Positions 1 through 5,727 of a stretch of 8,357 bases of DNA are shown here, in pieces. A program made the position numbers and the translations under genes. Source of the stretch: an uncultured Bacteroides sp. (lineage in GTDB: Bacteria > Bacteroidota > Bacteroidia > Bacteroidales > Bacteroidaceae); the NCBI GenBank assembly GCA_900551645.1, contig URWP01000117.1:1-8357 (forward strand). Reading direction: 5' to 3'. The notes beneath the pieces were generated by a model. That model saw only the letters and a list, made by a program, of their open reading frames with translations. It searched no databases and was not told the DNA's origin. Positions within the stretch are counted from its first letter, which is position 1. Each line of letters starts with the position of its first letter.

Positions 1-396
1 GCTGGTGGTGCATCCGCCTACAGCTACTACATATTTGGGCTCAGCCATTTGGTCGTACAGACGTTTCAGTACAGGGGCCATGCGGTAAGTGATGGTACCC
101 AATACCATAATCATATCTGCTTGGCGGGGAGAGTTACGGGTTACTTCAAAACCGAAGCGGGCCATGTCATAACGGGCTGCTCCTAAAGCCATGAATTCTA
201 TGGCACAGCAACTGGTACCGAAGGTCAATGACCACAACGAATTGCTACGTCCCCAGTTGATTAGTTCATCTACAGTGCCCAAGATGATTCCGGCTCCGTC
301 CTGATTAAGTTGTTGTACCAGGCGTTCCAGGTAATCGTTGTTCTTGAAATCCTCATACTCCATTGAGCGGATTTCTGTGCGTTTTTTTAATTCCAT
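1..396 (-). CDS. nuoB: NADH-quinone oxidoreductase subunit B, 3' end cut by window
   Basis: NuoB is the peripheral-arm subunit of respiratory complex I that holds Fe-S cluster N2, the last cluster before quinone. The window shows the first 132 residues; the family is usually 160-220 long, so the C-terminus lies beyond position 1. Visible hallmarks are NWGRSNSLW (47-55), the tandem cysteines of TSCCAIEFM (C63, C64), GAARYDMARFGFE (72-84), SPRQADMIMV (89-98) and VGGC (C129). C63, C64 and C129 correspond to three of the four N2 ligands; the fourth, in a GCPP motif, would lie past the edge. I chose the ATG at 394-396, which overlaps the nuoA stop and sits 7 nt after an AAAGGAG. An in-frame ATG at 361-363 is a possible shorter start. 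It is co-transcribed with nuoA. Bacteroides complex I is known to lack NuoEFG; that cannot be judged here. Confidence 0.96.
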   Translation of the reverse strand, partial: MELKKRTEIRSMEYEDFKNNDYLERLVQQLNQDGAGIILGTVDELINWGRSNSLWSLTFGTSCCAIEFMALGAARYDMARFGFEVTRNSPRQADMIMVLGTITYRMAPVLKRLYDQMAEPKYVVAVGGCTTS

Positions 397-737
397 TCCA
401 GTGCTCCTTTCCGCCAGGCATAAGCCAAGCCTAAAATGAGGATTCCCAGAAAACAGGCTGCTGATACCAATGCGTATGTACCGGTTGATGCAACGACAAC
501 AGCCCATGGGAAAAGGAATACAGTCTCGATGTCGAACATCAGGAACAGGATGGCAAACAGGTAATAGCCTACGCGGAACTGTACCCATGATTCTCCACGA
601 GTGGGGATACCACATTCATACGGTTCGCCTTTCTGTGGGTTAAAAGACCGTGGGGCAATCAGATGAGCGATTGTCATGGCGGCTACCACTAAGGCTATTG
701 CCGTAAGAATGACGACAATAATAAATGTAAAGAACAT
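387..737 (-). CDS. nuoA: NADH-quinone oxidoreductase subunit A
   Basis: NuoA is a small membrane-arm subunit of complex I, next to the quinone-binding junction with NuoB/D and NuoH. The protein is 116 residues, a normal length for the family. It has three hydrophobic segments, at about 3-25, 57-80 and 85-108. The conserved first loop carries YECGIP (40-45), followed by WVQFRVGYYLFAILFLMFDIE. The membrane-embedded acidic pair is D69 and E71 of FDIE. The C-terminus KGALEW is also typical. The open frame extends upstream to 794, but those 19 extra residues are not family-like; the ATG at 735-737 gives the expected N-terminus directly before TM1. It heads the operon and overlaps nuoB by 10 nt. 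I found no exact TAnnTTTG box in the 129 nt upstream, so its promoter is not identified. Confidence 0.95.
   Translation of the reverse strand: MFFTFIIVVILTAIALVVAAMTIAHLIAPRSFNPQKGEPYECGIPTRGESWVQFRVGYYLFAILFLMFDIETVFLFPWAVVVASTGTYALVSAACFLGILILGLAYAWRKGALEWN
404..410 (-). promoter_or_regulatory. Shine-Dalgarno-like site for nuoB inside nuoA
   Basis: The minus strand reads AAAGGAG, followed by 7 nt and the nuoB ATG at 394-396. Its position supports that ATG over the one at 361-363. Strong Shine-Dalgarno sites are uncommon in Bacteroidetes, so this one is notable. Caution: these bases also encode the conserved Lys-Gly-Ala near the NuoA C-terminus, so the match may partly reflect coding constraint. 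Confidence 0.5.
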
Positions 738-807
738 ATAGTAAAGTTTTTGTAGTGATACAAAGAAATATCTAGTACTTGATTGGAAAGACAAGCACTA
801 TATGCTC

Positions 808-842
808 CAGACAGCCTGTTTATACCTGGAATTTACAGTCTG
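808..842. repeat. imperfect inverted repeat upstream of nuoA
   Basis: CAGCCTGT at 812-819 pairs with ACAGTCTG at 835-842 with one mismatch, and CAGAC at 808-812 can pair with GTCTG at 838-842 as an alternative. It lies between the stop of the small hypothetical gene and nuoA. No T run follows on the minus strand, so it does not look like an intrinsic terminator. It could be a leader hairpin or operator, or chance. Confidence 0.3.
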
Positions 843-866
843 AAGTAAAAAAAGGATAATTCTAGC

Positions 867-1274
867 CTAAATCAATAGTTTCTTAAGTCCGTATACATAA
901 TAATCGGTTGCCCTTCCCGAAAGAGGATGACACCAAATATAAGCTCTGTGCTGCAGAGCATGTAAGGATGATTTGAATAATAGAGTCGCTTCTCTGGATA
1001 TATGGAAAAGTAGTTTGCCAAAACAGTTGTCTGTTAGAGTATAGCAAGAAATCGATTGAGGATAAGCTATCTGATTATTGTACAGATGACGTATCGTTTT
1101 GTCTAGCGGTACATTTCCGGATTCTTGTACACATTCTCTCCGCTGACAGGTGAAATGCTGTTCTTCTGTTATTTCTTCCGTATATAGGTGCTGAAAGGCA
1201 GGAATTCCCTTTCCTGTCAACATACATGCCAGGAAGAATAGAAGTAATATGATACCTTTTCTACGGATTTCCAT
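867..1274 (-). CDS. small hypothetical protein with N-terminal signal or anchor sequence
   Basis: I do not recognise this 135-residue protein. The N-terminus is classic for export: basic residues R4, R5 and K6, then an uninterrupted hydrophobic core from about G7 to L19, then a polar region starting TGKG. The stretch FLAC at 14-17 resembles a lipobox poorly, with Phe at -3, so a cleaved signal peptide or a single membrane anchor is more likely than a lipoprotein. The remainder is hydrophilic, rich in His, Tyr and Leu. It has six further cysteines (C43, C48, C77, C84 among them), possibly forming disulfides in the periplasm, and ends in a basic YGLKKLLI. The start is supported by a candidate -7 box 25 nt upstream and by the trkA terminator before it, which make this an independent unit. 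It lies between trkA and nuoA, and the context gives no function. It could still be a spurious frame, but the signal sequence argues against that. Confidence 0.62.
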   Translation of the reverse strand: MEIRRKGIILLLFFLACMLTGKGIPAFQHLYTEEITEEQHFTCQRRECVQESGNVPLDKTIRHLYNNQIAYPQSISCYTLTDNCFGKLLFHISREATLLFKSSLHALQHRAYIWCHPLSGRATDYYVYGLKKLLI

Positions 1275-1299
1275 GAATATGGTTTTTCTCTTGCGGCTG

Positions 1300-1307
1300 C
1301 AAAGTTA
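1300..1307 (-). promoter_or_regulatory. candidate -7 box (TAACTTTG) for the small exported protein
   Basis: On the minus strand this reads TAACTTTG, an exact match to the Bacteroidetes -7 consensus TAnnTTTG. Transcription would begin near 1293, leaving a leader of roughly 19 nt before the ATG at 1272-1274. A TTTG at 1331-1334 (minus strand) could be the -33 element, but its 23-nt spacing is slightly longer than the usual 19-21. The box lies just downstream of the trkA terminator. Confidence 0.45.
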
Positions 1308-1341
1308 GACATTTATTTTGACTCATGAATCAAAATAAATG

Positions 1342-1386
1342 AAAAAAAGCAAAGTAGACCTGCTTAAATTGCTAAGTCTGCTTTGC
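1342..1386 (-). terminator. intrinsic terminator closing the dxs-trkA unit
   Basis: On the minus strand the arm GCAAAGCAGAC (1386-1376) pairs with GTCTACTTTGC (1359-1349) across 11 positions with a single C-A mismatch and a 16-nt loop. Seven T follow immediately (1348-1342). It begins 16 nt after the trkA stop. This is a textbook Rho-independent terminator for minus-strand transcription. The stem has no T run on the plus strand, so it is not bidirectional. Confidence 0.87.
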
Positions 1387-1402
1387 ATTTCTTGCGATTC
1401 TT

Positions 1403-2743
1403 TCAATTGAAGAATTTTTCCAGTTTCTTAATCATCATCCCTAGACAGAACACTACTACATGGTCGTTTTCCTTGATTAATGTATTACCGGTTACCAACA
1501 TACCTTCACCATTCCGTATCAATCCACCGATGGTAGCTCCTTTAGGTAATCCGATATCTTTTACTGGTGCTTTGGTTATGTAGGAATTGGGTTTGACGGT
1601 AAATTCGGCTACATCGGCATTGGCGAAAGTAAGACATTTTACGTTTGTGACATCAGCGTCCAGCATCATCTGATAAATGTGACTGGCGGCGATAAATTTT
1701 TTATTGATAACAGTGCCGATGTCCAGGCTTTCGGCCATACTGATGTAATCTACATTTTCTACTTCCGCTACTGTCTTGGTGACTCCCATACGCTTGGCGG
1801 CCAGACAGGCCAGGATATTCGTTTCCGAGCTTTCGGTTAGTGCTACAAAGGCTTCTGTATTCTTGATACCTTCTTCCAGTAATAGTTCCATATCACGTCC
1901 GTCACCGTTAATGACCATTACGCCGTCGTCTACCAATTCTGTCAAGCGGGTACATCGGGCAGGATTACTTTCGATAATTTTACAATGAATATAGTTCGGC
2001 ATGTACTGAGTAGCGCGTACGGCAATGCGGCTTCCTCCCATTATCATGACGTTTCGTACATCCGCTTCGTTTTCTTTTCCGGAGATTTTTCGGATGTATG
2101 GAATATATTTTTTAGTAGTGGTAAAATAAACGATATCATTCAAGCGGATACTGTCATCACCGCGGGGGATAATAGTTTCTGCTCCTCGTTTGATGGCTAC
2201 GATGTGGAAAGGGATATTCGAACCTCCCATTTCATGTAGCGGTACGTTCAGAATTTCTGCTGTTTCACGCATTTTGGTACCTAACAGAATCAGTGCGCCT
2301 CCGGCGAATTCCCACCATTGTCGGATCCAACTCATTTTGACGGCATCCACAATGTCTTTGGCTGCCAGCATTTCTGGGTAAATGAGCGAATGGACTCCTA
2401 ATGTTCCGAAGAACTCTTTGTGCTTGGGTAGAAGATATTCATAATTGTCAATGCGGGCTACGGTTTTTTTGGCTCCCAACCGAGTGGCAATCATACAGGC
2501 TGTCATGTTCTGACTTTCGTCGGGAGTAACAGCAATAAACAGGTCGGCACCGGATACACCGGCTGCTTTTTGTCCGTTGATGGAGGTCGGTGAGTGATTG
2601 ACTGTCATCAGATCAAGGTTGTTGCTGATTTTTCCCAGTTTCTCTTCACTTTCATCCATTAGGATGATGTCCTGTTTTTCTCCAGATAAAAGTTTGGCCA
2701 GATGGGTACCTACAGCCCCTGCTCCTGCAATGATGATTTTCAT
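1403..2743 (-). CDS. trkA: Trk potassium uptake system regulatory subunit TrkA
   Basis: TrkA is the cytoplasmic, nucleotide-binding gating ring that controls a TrkH/TrkG-type potassium channel at the inner membrane. The 446 residues match the two-repeat TrkA architecture (E. coli is about 458). The order is Rossmann RCK-N domain 1 (about 1-135), RCK-C 1 (about 140-220), RCK-N domain 2 (about 229-350) and RCK-C 2 (about 365-445). Domain 1 has the intact nucleotide motif GAGAVGTHLA (7-16) and an acidic D30 at the end of strand 2, typical of NAD(H) binding. Domain 2 has a degenerate glycine motif, MGGSRIAV (235-242), with Ala where the third Gly would be, so its nucleotide binding may differ. 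The ATG overlaps the dxs stop in an ATGA arrangement, implying translational coupling. A terminator follows. No channel subunit gene lies downstream in the window, so the partner must be elsewhere. Confidence 0.95.
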   Translation of the reverse strand: MKIIIAGAGAVGTHLAKLLSGEKQDIILMDESEEKLGKISNNLDLMTVNHSPTSINGQKAAGVSGADLFIAVTPDESQNMTACMIATRLGAKKTVARIDNYEYLLPKHKEFFGTLGVHSLIYPEMLAAKDIVDAVKMSWIRQWWEFAGGALILLGTKMRETAEILNVPLHEMGGSNIPFHIVAIKRGAETIIPRGDDSIRLNDIVYFTTTKKYIPYIRKISGKENEADVRNVMIMGGSRIAVRATQYMPNYIHCKIIESNPARCTRLTELVDDGVMVINGDGRDMELLLEEGIKNTEAFVALTESSETNILACLAAKRMGVTKTVAEVENVDYISMAESLDIGTVINKKFIAASHIYQMMLDADVTNVKCLTFANADVAEFTVKPNSYITKAPVKDIGLPKGATIGGLIRNGEGMLVTGNTLIKENDHVVVFCLGMMIKKLEKFFN

Positions 2744-4647
2744 ATTGTTATTATCTGTGTTAATATTTGGTAGATACCGGCTTCATCCATTCCGCATATT
2801 GCATGGAGGTCTTTGACTGGTCCGTGTTGAATAAAGCGGTCGGGAATACCGATTCGTTTTACTTGAGGGGAATATCCGTTGTCAGACATGAATTCCAGGA
2901 TAGCACTACCCATACCTCCTTTCAACACTCCATCTTCTATTGTAACAATCCGGTTAAAGTTTTTCCCGATTTCATGTAGCATTTCTTCGTCGAGTGGTTT
3001 CAGAAAACGGAGGTCGTAATGGGCGATACTGCAACCGGTTTCTTTTTCAATCCGTGAAATAGCTAGGGCAGCAGTGTTTCCAATAGGGCCAAGACTGATA
3101 AGGGCAATGTCTTTTCCATCTTTCAATTTTCGTCCTTTCCCTACTTCCACTGCCTCAAGCGGGCATTTCCAGTCGGGCAATACTCCTCTTCCTCGCGGAT
3201 AGCGGATGACGAAAGGACCTTGATCCGGAAGTTGGGCAGTATACATTAACCGGCGCAATTCATGTTCGTCGTACGGAGAAGCGATAGTCAGGTTCGGGAT
3301 AGGGCGCATGTAAGCCAGGTCGAATACTCCATGATGGGTTGGTCCGTCTTCTCCTACCAGTCCGGCACGGTCCAGACAGAGGACGACATTCAGTTTCTGA
3401 ATTGCTACATCGTGTATTACGTTGTCGTATGCCCGTTGCATGAAAGATGAATAGATGTTGCAGAACGGAAGAAGTCCGTCTTTTGCCATTCCTCCCGAAA
3501 AGGTGACGGCGTGTCCTTCAGCTATGCCAACATCGAAAGCACGGTCTGGCATATTTTTCATCAATATATTCATGGAACATCCGGTCGGCATGGCTGGTGT
3601 AACTCCTACAATACGGTTGTTCTGTTGGGCCAGTTCCAGTAATGTTTCTCCGAAAACATCCTGAAAGAGTGGAGGAAGTCCTGCGGTATCGGCTACTTGA
3701 CGTTCACCGGTCGCTTTATCAAAAATACCGGGAGCATGCCAGATAGTAGCTGATTCTTCGGCTTTTTTGTATCCTTTTCCTTTAATGGTATGGATATGAA
3801 GCAATTTCGGTCCCTTCATGTCCTTGATTTCTTTCAAAACCTTGGTCAGTTGCAGTACATCGTGTCCGTCTATGGGACCGAAATACCGGATGTTCATCCC
3901 TTCGAAGATATTTTGTTGCTGCATGAGCATCGATTTCAAGCTGTTGTTGAAGCGGATAAGACTTTTCCGGCGTTCGTCATTCAGAATTCCCCATTGGTAA
4001 CATTTGCGGGCTATGGCATTCCTTATTCGGTTATAACTTTGTGAGGTATGCATGTTTAACAAATACTGCTTCATGCCTCCTACACTACGGTCAATAGCCA
4101 TATTATTGTCGTTCAGTATGATGAGCAGGTTATTTGGAGTAGATGAAGCATTGTTCAGACCTTCGAAAGCCAGTCCTCCACTCATGGAGCCGTCACCGAT
4201 GACAGCTACTACATGCCGGTCTTCTTCTCCTTTCTTGGCAGCTGCTACTGCCATTCCCAATGCGGCAGAAATGGAATTGGAGGCGTGCCCGCAAGTAAAG
4301 GTATCATATTCACTTTCTTCCGGGCTGGGGAATGGACGCAATCCGTTCAGCTTCCGGTTAGTACAGAACTGGTCACGACGTCCTGTAAGAATTTTGTGAC
4401 CGTATGCCTGATGGCCTACGTCCCAAACTATGCGGTCATAAGGGGTGTGGTAGATATAGTGAAGGGCAACAGTCAGTTCAATCACTCCCAGGTTAGAACC
4501 AAAATGTCCCGGATTCCGTGAGAGCTCATCTATAATCTTGTTTCTGAGCTCGGCACAGACTTCTGGCAGTGCTGTAACAGGTAGCTTTCGTAAATCGTTC
4601 GGGCTATCTATCTTATTCAACAATTCGTATGAATTTTGCTGTTCCAT
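2740..4647 (-). CDS. dxs: 1-deoxy-D-xylulose-5-phosphate synthase
   Basis: Dxs condenses pyruvate and glyceraldehyde 3-phosphate, using thiamine diphosphate (ThDP) and Mg2+, to make DXP. This is the first step of the MEP isoprenoid pathway and also a source for thiamine and pyridoxal. From the chosen start it has 635 residues, a normal length. Visible motifs are NPGHFGSNLG (active-site His48), DVGHQAYGHK, CGHASNSIS, the ThDP/Mg motif GDGSMSGG (151-158) with NDNNMAI (179-185), HTIKGKGY, GIAEGHAV with catalytic Glu377, and DRAGLVGEDGPTHHG (425-439). The open frame reaches 4674, with other ATGs at 4674 and 4665. I prefer 4647 because the candidate -7 box covers 4674-4681, so an ATG at 4674 or 4665 would be in or next to the promoter. 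The chosen start also gives a family-like N-terminus. It is the first gene of a unit with trkA. Confidence 0.97.
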   Translation of the reverse strand: MEQQNSYELLNKIDSPNDLRKLPVTALPEVCAELRNKIIDELSRNPGHFGSNLGVIELTVALHYIYHTPYDRIVWDVGHQAYGHKILTGRRDQFCTNRKLNGLRPFPSPEESEYDTFTCGHASNSISAALGMAVAAAKKGEEDRHVVAVIGDGSMSGGLAFEGLNNASSTPNNLLIILNDNNMAIDRSVGGMKQYLLNMHTSQSYNRIRNAIARKCYQWGILNDERRKSLIRFNNSLKSMLMQQQNIFEGMNIRYFGPIDGHDVLQLTKVLKEIKDMKGPKLLHIHTIKGKGYKKAEESATIWHAPGIFDKATGERQVADTAGLPPLFQDVFGETLLELAQQNNRIVGVTPAMPTGCSMNILMKNMPDRAFDVGIAEGHAVTFSGGMAKDGLLPFCNIYSSFMQRAYDNVIHDVAIQKLNVVLCLDRAGLVGEDGPTHHGVFDLAYMRPIPNLTIASPYDEHELRRLMYTAQLPDQGPFVIRYPRGRGVLPDWKCPLEAVEVGKGRKLKDGKDIALISLGPIGNTAALAISRIEKETGCSIAHYDLRFLKPLDEEMLHEIGKNFNRIVTIEDGVLKGGMGSAILEFMSDNGYSPQVKRIGIPDRFIQHGPVKDLHAICGMDEAGIYQILTQIITI

Positions 4648-4673
4648 CCTGTTTTCGTTAAACATTAATTGCA

Positions 4674-4681
4674 CAAAAATA
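4674..4681 (-). promoter_or_regulatory. candidate -7 box (TATTTTTG) for dxs-trkA
   Basis: The minus strand reads TATTTTTG, an exact fit to TAnnTTTG. It predicts a transcript start near 4667 and a leader of about 20 nt before the dxs ATG at 4645-4647. No clear TTTG is seen at the expected -33 position. The expected -33 region overlaps the -7 box of the divergent plus-strand promoter. Confidence 0.45.
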
Positions 4682-4703
4682 GTATAAATATATCTAATCT
4701 GCT

Positions 4704-4711
4704 TACATTTG
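4704..4711 (+). promoter_or_regulatory. candidate -7 box (TACATTTG) for the GSCFA gene and murF-alr
   Basis: TACATTTG matches TAnnTTTG exactly. The predicted transcript start is near 4718, giving a leader of about 23 nt before the ATG at 4741. That supports 4741 over the ATG at 4669, which would lie upstream of the promoter. A -33 TTTG is not visible. Its expected place overlaps the divergent dxs -7 box. Confidence 0.45.
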
Positions 4712-4740
4712 TGCGAAAATTTAATGTATCAGAACAGCTT

Positions 4741-5727
4741 ATGGATTTTCGTACAAAAGTAGAATTGCCTTTAAGACAGGTCTCTATCAATCATGCTGAC
4801 AGGATGATGCTATGGGGGTCTTGTTTTGTCGAGAATATCGGAAAACGTTTGACTGATAACAAGTTTTCCTGTGATGTCAATCCATTCGGAGTATTGTATA
4901 ATCCGTTATCGATTGCGGAAGCGATTCGTGAATTGATGACTGGCAAGTTATATACTCCCGATAATCTGATGAAGTATGATGAGAACTGGTTAAGTTTGAT
5001 GCATCATAGTTCTTTTTCTTCCCGTTCTTTGGAAGAGTGTCTGACACGTATCAACCATAGGATGCAGAATGGAGGCATTCATTTGCGAACATCCGATTGG
5101 CTGTTGTTTACATGGGGAACAGCTCGTGTATATCAGTGGAAAGAAGATGGCAGAATAGTAGGGAACTGCCATAAATTACCTGAAAGATATTTTACACGAC
5201 GACTGTTATCGGTTGAAGAGATTGTTTCCGGTTATCTTAAATTGCTAGAGGAACTTCATGAACGGAATCCTCGGATAAAAGTGCTGTTTACTGTCAGTCC
5301 TATCCGGCATGCTAAGGATGGAATGCATGGAAATCAATTGAATAAGTCGGTACTTTTGTTGGCTATCGATGAACTTTGTAACCGTCTTTCTTATTGTTAT
5401 TATTTCCCTTCTTATGAGATATTGATGGACGAACTTCGTGATTACCGTTTCTATGCTGATGATATGTTACATCCTTCTCCGGTGGCAGTGAATTATATTT
5501 GGGAATGTTTTTGTGAAACATATTTCACTTCTGACACCCGGAAAGTCATGCAGGAGTGGGAGAAAATCCGTAAAGGGTTAGAACATCGTCCGTTTGATGC
5601 CCAATCGGATGCGTATCTGCGTTTTTTAAGTCAAATACTGTTAAAAATAGAAGCGTTAAAAGAAAAATTCCCGTACTTAGATGTGCAAAATGAAATCGAG
5701 TTATGTCAAGCACTATTGAAGAAATAA
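4741..5727 (+). CDS. GSCFA-domain (SGNH hydrolase-like) protein
   Basis: This is a member of the GSCFA family, named for its N-terminal motif and common in Bacteroidetes; its biochemical role is not established. From the ATG at 4741 it has 328 residues and no signal peptide, so it is probably cytoplasmic. The signature appears as WGSCFVENIGKRL (25-37), with Val in place of the usual Ala. Downstream are NPFGVLYNP (47-55), FTWGTARVY (123-131), FTVSPIRH (183-190) and DDMLHPS (240-246). By analogy with SGNH esterases, S27 plus D241 and H244 could form the catalytic set; this is inference. The frame opens at 4669, but the first 24 residues precede the predicted transcript start and are not family-like. 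Its last 25 bases overlap the start of murF-alr, so the two are almost certainly co-transcribed and possibly coupled. That suggests, without proving, a link to cell envelope metabolism. Confidence 0.92.
   Translation: MDFRTKVELPLRQVSINHADRMMLWGSCFVENIGKRLTDNKFSCDVNPFGVLYNPLSIAEAIRELMTGKLYTPDNLMKYDENWLSLMHHSSFSSRSLEECLTRINHRMQNGGIHLRTSDWLLFTWGTARVYQWKEDGRIVGNCHKLPERYFTRRLLSVEEIVSGYLKLLEELHERNPRIKVLFTVSPIRHAKDGMHGNQLNKSVLLLAIDELCNRLSYCYYFPSYEILMDELRDYRFYADDMLHPSPVAVNYIWECFCETYFTSDTRKVMQEWEKIRKGLEHRPFDAQSDAYLRFLSQILLKIEALKEKFPYLDVQNEIELCQALLKK

Noticed and set aside
738..794. N-terminal extension of NuoA to the ATG at 792-794
   Set aside because: The 19 extra residues are polar and not family-like; the ATG at 735-737 gives the normal 116-residue NuoA.
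738..800. Promoter for nuoA
   Set aside because: The minus strand has TATTTCTTTG near 748-760, but its spacing departs from TAnnTTTG and no -33 element stands out.
847..868. T7 run on the minus strand just after the small hypothetical gene, as an intrinsic terminator
   Set aside because: The only stem before it, GGCTAGAATTATCC, pairs poorly and overlaps the stop codon; too weak to call.
4052..4521. Plus-strand open frames of about 100 codons within dxs
   Set aside because: They lie antisense to highly conserved Dxs coding sequence and show no recognisable motifs.
4648..4674. Longer Dxs start at 4674 or 4665
   Set aside because: 4674 lies inside the candidate -7 box and 4665 would leave almost no leader; 4647 gives a family-like N-terminus.
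4669..4740. 24-residue N-terminal extension of the GSCFA protein
   Set aside because: It precedes the predicted transcript start and has no family resemblance; ATG 4741 is preferred.
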